From: Streptomyces lavendulae subsp. lavendulae
GTDB taxonomy: Bacteria > Actinomycetota > Actinomycetes > Streptomycetales > Streptomycetaceae
Length of the DNA: 64,000 nucleotides
Assembly (NCBI RefSeq): GCF_002803845.1
Contig: NZ_CP024985.1
Location: 6,707,501-6,771,500, forward strand
Direction: 5' to 3'
Positions within the stretch are counted from its first letter, which is position 1, and each line of letters opens with the position of its first letter. The position numbers were made by a program, and so were the translations under genes. The notes under the pieces are model-generated. The model did not search any database. It was given only the letters and a program-made list of their open reading frames with translations, and was not told the origin of the DNA. Positions 1 to 13,030 of this stretch are shown piece after piece.

Positions 1-14
1 GCGTACATCAGACG

Positions 15-50
15 TCCTTTAAGGTCCGTCCCGTGAGGCGGAGAAGGAGG
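15..50 (+). promoter_or_regulatory. PyrR-binding RNA hairpin (pyr leader)
   Basis: The 58 nt before pyrR can fold like the PyrR binding loop of Bacillus pyr leaders. The lower stem is TCCTT (15-19) with AAGGA (44-48). A 5' purine-rich internal bulge follows (20-24). The upper stem is TCCG (25-28) with CGGA (39-42), capped by the loop TCCCGTGAGG (29-38). GTGAGGC followed by GGAGAAGG is the hallmark of this element. The ribosome-binding site GGAGG (46-50) shares bases with the lower stem, so PyrR bound with UMP would plausibly hide it and repress translation of the operon. No terminator/antiterminator pair is visible, which favours translational control. Confidence 0.75.
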
Positions 51-58
51 TCCTTTTC

Positions 59-664
59 ATGGACAGCCAGATTTCTCAGATTTCTGAAGACGGCGGTCGG
101 AACGCCGGCGAAGCCGCGCGCCCCGTGCTGGAGGCGCAGGACATCGCCCGGGTCCTCACCCGCATCGCCCACGAGATCGTCGAACGCGCCAAGGGCGCCG
201 ACGACGTGGTGCTCCTCGGCATTCCCACCCGCGGCGTGTTCCTCGCCGACCGGCTGGCCGCCAAGCTCGAAGAGATCACCGGCTCGAAGATCCCGGTGGG
301 CTCCCTCGACATCACCATGTACCGCGACGACCTGCGCCTGAAGCCCGCCCGGGCGATCGGCCGCACGGAGATCCCCGGCGACGGCATCGACGGCCGCCTC
401 GTGATCCTCGTCGACGACGTGCTCTTCTCCGGCCGCACCATCCGCGCCGCCCTCGACGCCCTCGGCGACATCGGCCGGCCCCGCGCCGTACAGCTCGCGG
501 TCCTCGTCGACCGCGGCCACCGGGAACTCCCGATCCGCGCCGACTACGTCGGCAAGAACCTCCCCACGTCGTTGCGGGAGACCGTCAAGGTCCAGCTCCA
601 GGAGGAGGACGGCCGCGACGCCGTGCTGCTCGGCCAGCGGACCGACCAGGCCTCCGGGCAGTAG
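59..664 (+). CDS. pyrR: PyrR bifunctional pyr operon regulator / uracil phosphoribosyltransferase
   Basis: 201 aa, type I phosphoribosyltransferase fold. It binds the pyr mRNA leader in response to uridine nucleotides and can convert uracil plus PRPP to UMP. The PRPP-binding loop VILVDDVLFSGRT lies near residues 117-129, and the PyrR-typical DITMYRDDL is near residue 88. The ATG at 59 follows GGAGAAGGAGG at good spacing. First gene of the pyrimidine operon, with its own RNA target directly upstream, so autoregulation is expected. Length is slightly above the usual 180 aa because of a polar N-terminal extension of about 20 residues. Confidence 0.96.
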   Translation: MDSQISQISEDGGRNAGEAARPVLEAQDIARVLTRIAHEIVERAKGADDVVLLGIPTRGVFLADRLAAKLEEITGSKIPVGSLDITMYRDDLRLKPARAIGRTEIPGDGIDGRLVILVDDVLFSGRTIRAALDALGDIGRPRAVQLAVLVDRGHRELPIRADYVGKNLPTSLRETVKVQLQEEDGRDAVLLGQRTDQASGQ

Positions 665-676
665 CCCCTCCGGGTG

Positions 677-699
677 CCGGACCCCTTGGCGGGGTCCGG
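677..699 (+). terminator. Hairpin between pyrR and pyrB (attenuator-like or mRNA-processing hairpin)
   Basis: CCGGACCCC (677-685) pairs perfectly with GGGGTCCGG (691-699) around the loop TTGGC. It sits in the 100-bp pyrR-pyrB gap and is followed by a pyrimidine-rich stretch without a T run. It may reduce read-through or stabilise the pyrR message relative to the biosynthetic genes. Function is inferred. Confidence 0.45.
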
Positions 700-764
700 G
701 CCGCAGCCTGCCCTGCCCGCATTCCAGTCCTCCTGCCTGCCCTCCCGACTTACGGAGTAACCGG

Positions 765-1748
765 ATGAAGCGCCACCTCATCTCGGCCGCCGACCTCACG
801 CGCGACGACGCCGTCCTCATCCTCGACACCGCCGAGGAGATGGCCCGCGTCGCGGACCGGCCGATAAAGAAGCTGCCCACCCTCCGCGGCCGCACCATCT
901 GCAACCTCTTCTTCGAGGACTCCACCCGCACCCGGATCTCCTTCGAAGCCGCCGAGAAGCGCCTGTCCGCCGACGTGATCAACTTCGCGGCCAAGGGCTC
1001 CAGCGTCTCCAAGGGCGAGTCCCTCAAGGACACGGCCCAGACCCTGGAGGCCATGGGCGTCGACGCGGTCGTCATCCGCCACCACGCCTCCGGCGCGCCC
1101 TACCGGCTCGCCAACTCCGGCTGGATCGACGCCCCCGTCATCAACGCGGGCGACGGCACCCACCAGCACCCCACCCAGGCCCTGCTCGACGCCTTCACCA
1201 TGCGCCGCCGCCTGGTCGGCCGGGACGCCGGACTCGGCAAGGGCCTCGACGGCCGCCGGATCACCCTCGTCGGCGACGTCCTGCACAGCCGCGTGGCCCG
1301 TTCCAACGTGGACCTGCTGCACACCCTCGGCGCCGAGGTCACCCTGGTGGCCCCGCCGACCCTGGTGCCCGTCGGCGTCGAGACCTGGCCCTGCGAGATC
1401 TCGTACAGCCTCGACGAGGTGCTGCCGAAGTCCGACGCGGTCATGATGCTGCGTGTGCAGCGCGAGCGGATGAACGCCGCCTTCTTCCCCACCGAGCGCG
1501 AGTACTCGCGCCGCTACGGCCTGGACGCCGCCCGGATGGCGCGGATGCCCGAGGACGCCATCGTGATGCACCCCGGCCCGATGGTCCGCGGCATGGAGAT
1601 CACCGCCGAGGTCGCCGACTCCGACCGCTGCACGGTCGTCGAGCAGGTCGCCAACGGCGTCTCCATCCGCATGGCCGTCCTGTACCTGCTGCTCGGCGGA
1701 TCCGAGCCCGCCGTCACCACCGCCCCGCGCACCGAGGAGACCAAGTAA
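765..1748 (+). CDS. pyrB: Aspartate carbamoyltransferase catalytic subunit
   Basis: 327 aa, usual length for the catalytic chain. It condenses carbamoyl phosphate with aspartate, the committed step of pyrimidine synthesis. The carbamoyl-phosphate motif STRT is at residues 53-56 (FFEDSTRTRISFE), followed by the conserved GSSVSKGESLKD loop, and HPTQ sits in HQHPTQALLD. ATG 765 follows a short CGGAGTAA ribosome-binding site. No pyrI regulatory subunit is nearby, as is normal for actinobacteria. The stop is 2 nt from the pyrC start, indicating tight coupling. Confidence 0.97.
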   Translation: MKRHLISAADLTRDDAVLILDTAEEMARVADRPIKKLPTLRGRTICNLFFEDSTRTRISFEAAEKRLSADVINFAAKGSSVSKGESLKDTAQTLEAMGVDAVVIRHHASGAPYRLANSGWIDAPVINAGDGTHQHPTQALLDAFTMRRRLVGRDAGLGKGLDGRRITLVGDVLHSRVARSNVDLLHTLGAEVTLVAPPTLVPVGVETWPCEISYSLDEVLPKSDAVMMLRVQRERMNAAFFPTEREYSRRYGLDAARMARMPEDAIVMHPGPMVRGMEITAEVADSDRCTVVEQVANGVSIRMAVLYLLLGGSEPAVTTAPRTEETK

Positions 1749-1750
1749 AG

Positions 1751-3037
1751 ATGAGCAAGATCCTTATTCGTGGCGCGAAGGTGCTCGGCGGCGAGACGCA
1801 GGACGTCCTGATCGACGGCGAGACCATCGCCGAGGTCGGGCAGGACCTGTCCGCCGAGGGCGCGACGGTCGTCGAGGCCGCGGGGCAGATCCTCCTCCCG
1901 GGCCTGGTCGACCTCCACACCCACCTGCGCGAGCCCGGCCGCGAGGACTCCGAGACCGTCCTGACCGGCACCCGCGCCGCCGCCTCCGGCGGCTACACCG
2001 CGGTCTTCGCCATGGCCAACACCTTCCCGGTCGCCGACACCGCCGGCGTCGTCGAGCAGGTCTGGCGCCTGGGCAAGGAGTCCGGCTACTGCGACGTGCA
2101 GCCCATCGGTGCCGTCACGGTCGGCCTGGAGGGCAAGAAGCTCTCGGAGCTGGGTGCCATGCACGAGTCCGCCGCCCGCGTCACCGTCTTCTCCGACGAC
2201 GGCAAGTGCGTGGACGACGCCGTGATCATGCGCCGCGCCCTGGAGTACGTGAAGGCCTTCGGCGGCGTCGTCGCCCAGCACGCCCAGGAGCCCCGCCTCA
2301 CCGAGGGCGCCCAGATGAACGAGGGCATCGTCTCCGCGGAGCTCGGCCTCGGCGGCTGGCCCGCCGTCGCCGAGGAGTCGATCATCGCCCGCGACGTCCT
2401 GCTCGCCGAGCACGTCGGTTCCCGGGTGCACATCTGCCACCTCTCCACCGCCGGCTCCGTCGAGATCGTCCGCTGGGCCAAGTCCCGCGGCATCGACGTC
2501 ACCGCCGAGGTCACCCCGCACCACCTGCTCCTCACCGACGAGCTCGTCCGCTCGTACAACCCGGTCTACAAGGTCAACCCGCCGCTGCGCACCGAGCGCG
2601 ACGTGATGGCCCTGCGCGAGGCGCTCGCCGACGGCACGATCGACATCGTCGCCACCGACCACGCCCCGCACCCGCACGAGGACAAGGACTGCGAGTGGGC
2701 CGCCGCCGCCATGGGCATGGTGGGCCTGGAGACCGCGCTCTCCGTCGTCCAGGAGACGATGGTGGAGACGGGCCTGCTCGACTGGGCGGGCGTCGCCGAG
2801 CGGATGTCCGCCGCCCCGGCGCGCATCGGCGGGCTCTCCGGCCACGGCCGTCCCGTCTCGGCAGGTGAACCCGCCAACCTGACGCTGGTCGATACCTCGT
2901 ACCGTGGTCCTGTGGACCCCGCACACTTCGCCTCCCGCAGCCGCAACACGCCTTACGAGGGCCGTGAGCTGCCGGGGCGCGTCACTCACACCTTCCTGCG
3001 GGGCCGGGCAACGGTCGTGGACGGGAAACTGGCGTGA
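1751..3037 (+). CDS. pyrC: Dihydroorotase
   Basis: 428 aa, type I amidohydrolase-fold dihydroorotase that cyclises carbamoyl aspartate to dihydroorotate. The metal site is visible: HTH in DLHTHLREPG (H56, H58), the FSDDGK segment that supplies the bridging Asp in this class, HICHLST, and ATDHAPHPHED with the catalytic Asp. ATG 1751 lies 2 nt after pyrB. The stop TGA overlaps the GTG start of the next gene (GTGA), so translation is probably coupled. Confidence 0.97.
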   Translation: MSKILIRGAKVLGGETQDVLIDGETIAEVGQDLSAEGATVVEAAGQILLPGLVDLHTHLREPGREDSETVLTGTRAAASGGYTAVFAMANTFPVADTAGVVEQVWRLGKESGYCDVQPIGAVTVGLEGKKLSELGAMHESAARVTVFSDDGKCVDDAVIMRRALEYVKAFGGVVAQHAQEPRLTEGAQMNEGIVSAELGLGGWPAVAEESIIARDVLLAEHVGSRVHICHLSTAGSVEIVRWAKSRGIDVTAEVTPHHLLLTDELVRSYNPVYKVNPPLRTERDVMALREALADGTIDIVATDHAPHPHEDKDCEWAAAAMGMVGLETALSVVQETMVETGLLDWAGVAERMSAAPARIGGLSGHGRPVSAGEPANLTLVDTSYRGPVDPAHFASRSRNTPYEGRELPGRVTHTFLRGRATVVDGKLA

Positions 3038-3615
3038 CACCTGCAGTAATCCAACTGGCCGCCGAGGCCGCCGAACGACAGTCGGCGGAGGTGACGGACT
3101 GGGGCGCCCGCATCGCGTGGGTGGTCGGTCTGCTCGTCTTCATCGCGTTCGTGTACTGGCTGATGCGGCAGGGCTGGAAATGGCGAGGGACCCTGCAGAG
3201 CGATCTTCCGGAGCTCCCCGCCGCCCCCGGCGGTCTCCCCGAGCACCGGCTGGCCCTGGCCGGCCGGTACCACGGGTCCACCACCGCCGGGCAGTGGCTC
3301 GACCGGATCGTCGCCCACGGTCTGGGGGTGCGCAGCCGGGTCGAGCTCACGCTCACCGACGCGGGCCTCGACGTGGTCCGTCCGGGTGCCACCGACTTCT
3401 TCGTACCGGCCGCGCAGCTGCGCGGCGCCCGCCTCGACAAGGGAATCGCGGGCAAGGTACTCACCGAGGGCGGTCTCCTCGTCGTCACCTGGGCGCACGG
3501 CGACAAGCTGATCGACTCCGGATTCCGCTCCGACCGCGCGGCCGAACACGCCGCCTGGGTCGAAGCCATCAACCTCATGAACCCATCCATCACGACGGAA
3601 GGCGCCGAACGATGA
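3034..3615 (+). CDS. Membrane-anchored PH-like domain protein inside the pyr operon
   Basis: 193 aa, function unknown. A short N-terminal segment is followed by one clear transmembrane helix (about residues 26-46, WVVGLLVFIAFVYWLM). A soluble domain of about 140 residues follows, with a beta-rich pattern resembling bacterial PH-like domains and a C-terminal helix (HAAWVEAINLM). It overlaps pyrC by GTGA and carA by ATGA, so it is translated with the pyrimidine enzymes. From memory, actinobacterial pyr operons often hold such a gene here. A role in membrane-associated assembly of the pathway is speculation. Confidence 0.8.
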   Translation: MTPAVIQLAAEAAERQSAEVTDWGARIAWVVGLLVFIAFVYWLMRQGWKWRGTLQSDLPELPAAPGGLPEHRLALAGRYHGSTTAGQWLDRIVAHGLGVRSRVELTLTDAGLDVVRPGATDFFVPAAQLRGARLDKGIAGKVLTEGGLLVVTWAHGDKLIDSGFRSDRAAEHAAWVEAINLMNPSITTEGAER

Positions 3616-4761
3616 CGACCTCCACCAGGGGAGCAGCCAAAGCTCCCGCCGTACTCGTCCTGGAGGACGGTCGGATCTTCCGCGGCCGCGCCTACGGCGC
3701 TGTGGGGGAGACCTTCGGCGAGGCCGTGTTCTCCACCGGCATGACCGGCTACCAGGAGACCCTCACCGACCCGTCGTACCACCGGCAGGTCGTCGTGATG
3801 ACCGCCCCGCACGTGGGCAACACCGGCGTCAACGACGAGGACCCCGAGTCCTCCCGCATCTGGGTGTCCGGCTACGTGGTCCGCGACCCCGCCCGCGTCC
3901 CCTCCAACTGGCGCTCGCGGCGCTCGCTGGACGAGGAACTGGTCAAGCAGGGCGTCGTCGGGATCTCCGGCGTCGACACCCGCGCCCTGACCCGCCACCT
4001 GCGCGAGCGCGGCGCCATGCGCGTCGGCATCTTCTCCGGCGACGCGGTCGCCGACGACGCCGCGCTGCTGGCGCGCGTCCTGGAATCCCCCCAGATGAAG
4101 GGCGCGAACCTCTCCGCGGAGGTCGCCACCAAGGAGGCCTACGTCGTCCCCGCCATCGGTGAGAAGAAGTTCACCGTGGCCGCCGTCGACCTGGGCATCA
4201 AGGGCATGACCCCGCACCGGATGGCCGAGCGCGGCATCGAGGTGCACGTGCTGCCCGCCACCTCCACCGTCGAGGACGTCTACGCGGTCAACCCGGACGG
4301 CGTGTTCTTCTCCAACGGCCCTGGCGACCCGGCCACCGCCGACCACGCGGTCTCCGTCATGCAGGGCGTCCTCGCCCGCAAGACCCCGCTCTTCGGCATC
4401 TGCTTCGGCAACCAGATCCTCGGCCGCGCGCTCGGCTTCGGCACCTACAAGCTGAAGTACGGCCACCGCGGCATCAACCAGCCGGTCCAGGACCGCACCA
4501 CCGGCAAGGTCGAGATCACCGCGCACAACCACGGCTTCGCCGTCGACGCGCCCCTCGACAAGGTCTCCGAGACCCCCTACGGCCGCGCCGAGGTCTCGCA
4601 CGTCTGCCTGAACGACAACGTCGTGGAAGGCCTCCAGCTGCTCGACCAGCCGGCCTTCTCCGTCCAGTACCACCCCGAAGCGGCAGCCGGCCCGCACGAC
4701 GCCGCCTACCTCTTCGACCGCTTCACGTCTTTGATGGAAACCGCCCTGATGGAGGCCGAGC

Positions 4762-4769
<8 letters not shown>
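3612..4769 (+). CDS. carA: Carbamoyl-phosphate synthase small (glutaminase) subunit
   Basis: 385 aa. It hydrolyses glutamine and channels ammonia to CarB. The N-terminal CPSase small-chain domain holds EAVFSTGMTGYQE. The C-terminal class I glutamine amidotransferase domain has the nucleophile C264 in FGICFGNQ and the H354/E356 pair in YHPEA. ATG 3612 overlaps the preceding stop (ATGA), which fixes the start. Its own end overlaps carB by 8 nt. The product feeds both pyrimidine and arginine synthesis. Confidence 0.97.
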
Positions 4770-8070
<3,301 letters not shown>

Positions 8071-8162
8071 CGACAGGCCCGTACGAAGGAGGGGGACCCC
8101 GGCGCGCCGACCGCGCGCCGGGTGTCCCCTTCCTCATGAGCGCAGAGGGATCCTCAGGCACC

Positions 8163-9268
<1,106 letters not shown>

Positions 9269-9272
<4 letters not shown>

Positions 9273-10111
9273 GCCCTGTGACCCCCTTCGGTACCCGTCT
9301 GCGCGCCGCCATGGACGCGCGGGGCCCGCTGTGCGTCGGCATCGACCCGCACGCCGCCCTGCTGGCCTCCTGGGGCCTGGACGACGACATCGCGGGCCTG
9401 GAGCGGTTCTCGCGCACCGTCGTGGAGGCCCTGGCCGACCAGGTGGCGGTCTTCAAGCCGCAGGCGGCCTTCTTCGAGCGCTTCGGCTCGCGCGGCGTCG
9501 CGGTGCTGGAGCGCACGGTCGCCGACGCGCGGGCGGCGGGCACGCTGGTGCTGATGGACGCCAAGCGGGGCGACATCGGCTCCACCATGGCCGCGTACGC
9601 CTCGGCCTTCCTGGACCCGGCGTCCCCGCTGTTCTCGGACGCGCTGACGGTGTCCCCGTACCTCGGCTACGGCTCGCTGAAGCCGGCCGTGGAGCTGGCG
9701 CGGGAGTCCGGTGCGGGCCTGTTCGTGCTGGCGCTCACCTCCAACCCGGAGGGCGCGGAGGTCCAGCGGGCCGTCCGTGAGGACGGCCGCACCATCGGGG
9801 CGACGATGCTGGCGCACCTGGCCGAGGAGAACGCGGGAGCCGCGCCGATGGGCTCCTTCGGAGCCGTGGTCGGGGCGACGCTGGGCGACCTGTCCTCCTT
9901 CGACCTGGACATCAACGGGCCGCTGCTGGCTCCCGGCATCGGCGCACAGGGCGCGACGGCGGCGGACCTCCCGGCGGTCTTCGGCAAGGCGGTCGGCAAC
10001 GTCGTCCCGAACGTCTCGCGGGGCGTCCTGAAGCACGGCCCCGACGTGAGCGCCCTGCGCGACGCCTCCCGCCGGTTCGCGGACGAGATCCGCGCGGCCG
10101 TCGGCGCGTAA
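9269..10111 (+). CDS. pyrF: Orotidine 5'-phosphate decarboxylase
   Basis: 280 aa, actinobacterial long type of OMP decarboxylase, giving UMP. The catalytic Asp/Lys cluster is LMDAKRGDIGST, with K99 in its centre. GTG 9269 overlaps the pyrD stop, indicating coupling. Last gene of the pyr operon; about 300 bp without a gene follows. No orotate phosphoribosyltransferase (pyrE) is in the window, so that step must be encoded elsewhere. Confidence 0.96.
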
Positions 10112-10412
10112 CCCGCTCCGCGGCCACGCCCGCGCACACCTCGGCACGGACGCATGGCACGGCTTGACGAAATTCGAACGTCTTTCCCCGGACAAAACCG
10201 GGGTACTTTGTCCGTGATGTACGGTTCAGTGGAGGCTGACCAGGACTTTTCGTCCGTTCTCGCTGACTGGAGCGGCCATGGCCGCTAGTCTCCGACCAGA
10301 GTGAACGAGCAGCGAACGATTTCCGACGCTGTTCGGGGGCTCGCCCGGCGTGGTGCCCTGGGGCTCCCCGCCGGTCCGTATCCGACAGTTCGACATCCGA
10401 GGTGACGTAGGC
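10112..10412 (+). promoter_or_regulatory. pyrF-mihF intergenic region with inverted repeat
   Basis: 301 bp without a gene, clearly less G/C-rich than its surroundings and expected to hold the mihF promoter. It contains the inverted repeat CGGACAAA (10189-10196) and TTTGTCCG (10207-10214) around a 10-nt centre that includes GGGTAC (10201-10206). A second small repeat is GGAC/GTCC around 10242-10254. I could not place a convincing -35/-10 pair. The inverted repeat is a candidate operator or hairpin. Confidence 0.4.
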
Positions 10413-10736
10413 GTGGCTCTTCCGCCCCTTACCCCTGAACAGCGCGCAGCAGCGCTCGAAAAGGCCGCCGCGGCTCGCCGGGAGCGGGCCGAGGTGAAGA
10501 ATCGACTCAAGCATTCCGGCGCCTCCCTCCACGACGTCATCAAGACGGGCCAGGAGAACGACGTCATCGGCAAGATGAAGGTGTCCGCCCTTCTGGAGTC
10601 GCTGCCCGGCGTGGGCAAGGTCCGCGCCAAGCAGATCATGGAGCGCCTCGGCATCTCCGAGTCCCGGCGTGTCCGAGGTCTCGGTTCCAACCAGATCGCC
10701 TCTCTGGAGCGTGAGTTCGGCGGTAGCGGCGCCTGA
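10413..10736 (+). CDS. mihF: Integration host factor, actinobacterial type (mIHF/sIHF)
   Basis: 107 aa, small basic nucleoid-associated protein of the Mycobacterium mIHF / Streptomyces sIHF family, unrelated to enteric IHF. A long N-terminal helix (TPEQRAAALEKAAAARRERA) precedes a helix-two-turn-helix region holding LESLPGVGKVRAKQIMERL, which contacts DNA. It compacts DNA and affects development and antibiotic production in Streptomyces (known for the family). GTG 10413 is chosen because GAGGTGAC lies about 8 nt upstream and the protein then starts with the family-typical ALPPLTPEQ. Confidence 0.95.
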   Translation: MALPPLTPEQRAAALEKAAAARRERAEVKNRLKHSGASLHDVIKTGQENDVIGKMKVSALLESLPGVGKVRAKQIMERLGISESRRVRGLGSNQIASLEREFGGSGA

Positions 10737-10785
10737 GGCGTCGCCCGAAGTTCTCCCGGCGTTCTCAGGCAGTCCCGAGAACCTG

Positions 10786-10798
10786 GATAATCGCTCTA
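10786..10798 (+). promoter_or_regulatory. Possible leaderless promoter of gmk
   Basis: GATAAT at 10786-10791 is a good -10 hexamer whose expected start point, about 7 nt downstream, falls on the A of the gmk ATG. No ribosome-binding site precedes that ATG, which is consistent with leaderless translation. No clear -35 is visible. Upstream lies a small inverted repeat GTTCTC/GAGAAC (about 10761-10781). Confidence 0.3.
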
Positions 10799-11361
10799 TG
10801 GCAGCAGAGGTTCGTCCGCGGCTGACCGTGCTCTCCGGCCCCTCGGGGGTCGGCAAGAGCACGGTCGTCGCGCATATGCGCAAGGTCCACCCCGAGGTAT
10901 GGCTCTCGGTGTCGGCCACCACCCGCAAGCCGCGGCCCGGTGAGCGACACGGAGTCCACTACTTCTTCGTCAACGACGACGAGTTCGACAAGCTGATCGC
11001 CAACGGCGAGCTGCTGGAGTGGGCCGAATTCGCGGGCAACCGCTACGGCACACCCCGCGGCGCGGTGCTGGAACGCCTGGACAACGGCGAACCGGTGCTG
11101 CTGGAGATCGACCTCCAGGGCGCCCGGCTCGTCCGCGAGTCCAAGCCCGACGCCCAGTTGGTCTTCCTGGCCCCGCCCAGCTGGGACGAACTGGTCCGCC
11201 GGCTCACCGGCCGCGGTACCGAATCCCCCGAGGTGATCGAGCGCCGGCTCGACTCCGCCAAGATCGAACTGGCTGCCGAGTCCGAGTTCGACACCACCCT
11301 GGTCAACACCTCCGTCGAGGACGTGGCGCGTGAGCTGCTAGCCTTGATGAAAGTTGTTTGA
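10798..11361 (+). CDS. gmk: Guanylate kinase
   Basis: 187 aa. It phosphorylates GMP to GDP with ATP. The P-loop SGPSGVGKST is near residues 14-23, followed by the GMP-binding segment SVSATTRKPRPGERHGVHYFF. LLEWAEFAGNRYGTP is the conserved lid-side motif. ATG 10798 is the only start that gives a normal N terminus, but it lacks a ribosome-binding site. It lies 61 bp downstream of mihF, a conserved actinobacterial arrangement (mihF-gmk-rpoZ). Confidence 0.96.
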   Translation: MAAEVRPRLTVLSGPSGVGKSTVVAHMRKVHPEVWLSVSATTRKPRPGERHGVHYFFVNDDEFDKLIANGELLEWAEFAGNRYGTPRGAVLERLDNGEPVLLEIDLQGARLVRESKPDAQLVFLAPPSWDELVRRLTGRGTESPEVIERRLDSAKIELAAESEFDTTLVNTSVEDVARELLALMKVV

Positions 11362-11422
11362 TCGTTGATCGATGTCATGTCGATTGATGTTTGATCTTTC
11401 ACCCATCTTCGGAAGGTAGAGC

Positions 11423-11695
11423 GTGTCCTCTTCCATCACTGCGCCCGAGGGCATCATCAACCCGCCGATCGACGAGCTGCTCGAGGCCACGGACTCGAAG
11501 TACAGCCTCGTGATCTACGCGGCCAAGCGCGCGCGTCAGATCAACGCGTACTACTCGCAGCTCGGTGAGGGCCTGCTTGAGTACGTCGGCCCGCTGGTGG
11601 ACACCCACGTCCACGAGAAGCCGCTTTCGATCGCGCTGCGCGAGATCAACGCGGGCCTGCTGACCTCCGAGGCCATCGAGGCCCCGGCCCAGTAA
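11423..11695 (+). CDS. rpoZ: RNA polymerase omega subunit
   Basis: 90 aa. It assists assembly and stability of RNA polymerase by holding the beta' subunit. The conserved region IDELLEATDSKYSLVIYAAK is followed by RARQINAYY. GTG 11423 follows GGAAGG at normal spacing. The 61-bp gmk-rpoZ gap is unusually A/T-rich, with repeats of TTGATC/TGAT, and may hold a promoter. A strong terminator follows. Confidence 0.96.
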   Translation: MSSSITAPEGIINPPIDELLEATDSKYSLVIYAAKRARQINAYYSQLGEGLLEYVGPLVDTHVHEKPLSIALREINAGLLTSEAIEAPAQ

Positions 11696-11715
11696 GGCGC
11701 GGAACATTCCTTTCA

Positions 11716-11750
11716 CCACAGGCCCGGCAGAACATCTGCCGGGCCTGTGG
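11716..11750 (+). terminator. Strong hairpin terminator after rpoZ
   Basis: Perfect 16-bp stem: CCACAGGCCCGGCAGA (11716-11731) with TCTGCCGGGCCTGTGG (11735-11750), 3-nt loop ACA. It ends the mihF-gmk-rpoZ unit. No T tract follows, which is common in Streptomyces terminators. Confidence 0.85.
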
Positions 11751-11794
11751 TGTGTCATAGGTGGCGTAGACCGATTCCGAACGGGGAGCGAGTG

Positions 11795-13030
11795 GTGGAC
11801 AAGCCGGGTAAGCCGAAGGTCGTGCTGGGGGTCAGCGGCGGGATCGCCGCGTACAAGGCCTGCGAGCTGCTGCGCCGGCTGACGGAGTCGGGGCACGACG
11901 TCCGGGTGGTGCCCACGGCCGCCTCCCTGAACTTCGTCGGCGAGGCCACCTGGTCCGCGCTCTCCGGGAACCCGGCCTCCACGGAGGTCTGGGAGTCCGT
12001 CCACGAGGTGCCCCACGTGCGCATCGGGCAGGGCGCCGACCTCGTCGTCGTCGCCCCCGCCACCGCCGACATGCTGGCCAAGGCCGCCCACGGGCTGGCC
12101 GACGACCTGCTCACGAACACCCTGCTCACCGCCCGCTGCCCGGTGGTCTTCGCCCCGGCGATGCACACCGAGATGTGGGAGCACCCCGCCACGCAGGAGA
12201 ACGTCGCCACGCTGCGCCGCCGCGGCGCCGTCGTGATCGAGCCCGCCGTGGGCCGGCTCACCGGCAAGGACACCGGCAAGGGCCGGCTGCCCGACCCCGA
12301 GGAGATCTACGAGGTCTGCCGCCGGGTCCTGGCCCGCGGTACGGCCGGGCCCGACCTGGCCGGTCGCCACGTGGTGATCAGCGCCGGCGGCACCCGGGAG
12401 CCGCTCGACCCCGTCCGCTTCCTCGGCAACCGCTCCTCCGGCAAGCAGGGGTACGCCCTCGCCCGCACCGCCGCCGCGCGCGGGGCCCGGGTCACCCTCG
12501 TCGCGGCCAACACGGCGCTCGCGGACCCGGCCGGAGTGGACCTGGTCCGCGTGGGCACCGCCCTCCAGCTGCGCGAGGCGGTGCTGAAGGCGGCCGCCGA
12601 CGCCGACGCCGTCGTGATGGCGGCGGCGGTGGCCGACTTCCGGCCGGCCCGGTACGCCGACGGCAAGATCAAGAAGAAGGACGGGCAGGACCCCGAGCCC
12701 GTCGCCCTCGTGCGCAACCCCGACGTGCTCGCGGAGATCTCCGCCGACCGGGCCCGGGAGGGCCAGGTCGTCGTCGGTTTCGCCGCCGAGACCGACGAGG
12801 TGCTCGCCAACGGCCGGGCAAAGCTCCGCCGCAAGGGATGTGACCTTCTCGTGGTCAACGAGGTCGGCGAGAGCAAGACCTTCGGTTCTGAGGAGAACGA
12901 GGCTGTCGTCCTGGCCTCCGATGGTTCGGAGACTCCCGTGCCCCATGGTCCGAAGGAGGTTCTGGCGGACGTGATTTGGGACCAGGTGGTGGCGCGCCTC
13001 GCGCCGCGGGACGGCTCCAGAAGCGCCTGA
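11795..13030 (+). CDS. coaBC: Bifunctional phosphopantothenoylcysteine decarboxylase / phosphopantothenate-cysteine ligase
   Basis: 411 aa, two steps of coenzyme A synthesis. The N-terminal flavoprotein CoaC domain has LGVSGGIAAYKACELLRRL, the catalytic His in EVPHVRIG and the PAMHTEMW motif. The C-terminal CoaB domain has SAGGTREPLDPVRFLGNRSS for nucleotide binding, AAAVADFRP and the KIKK motif. GTG 11795 is preferred over GTG 11792 because GGGGAG (11783-11788) is then 6 nt away. Confidence 0.96.
   Translation: MDKPGKPKVVLGVSGGIAAYKACELLRRLTESGHDVRVVPTAASLNFVGEATWSALSGNPASTEVWESVHEVPHVRIGQGADLVVVAPATADMLAKAAHGLADDLLTNTLLTARCPVVFAPAMHTEMWEHPATQENVATLRRRGAVVIEPAVGRLTGKDTGKGRLPDPEEIYEVCRRVLARGTAGPDLAGRHVVISAGGTREPLDPVRFLGNRSSGKQGYALARTAAARGARVTLVAANTALADPAGVDLVRVGTALQLREAVLKAAADADAVVMAAAVADFRPARYADGKIKKKDGQDPEPVALVRNPDVLAEISADRAREGQVVVGFAAETDEVLANGRAKLRRKGCDLLVVNEVGESKTFGSEENEAVVLASDGSETPVPHGPKEVLADVIWDQVVARLAPRDGSRSA

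Noticed and set aside
10180..10206. SigB-type promoter GTCT-N17-GGGTAC before mihF
   Set aside because: Spacer is 17 instead of 14-16 and the -35 is imperfect; I list only the inverted repeat there.
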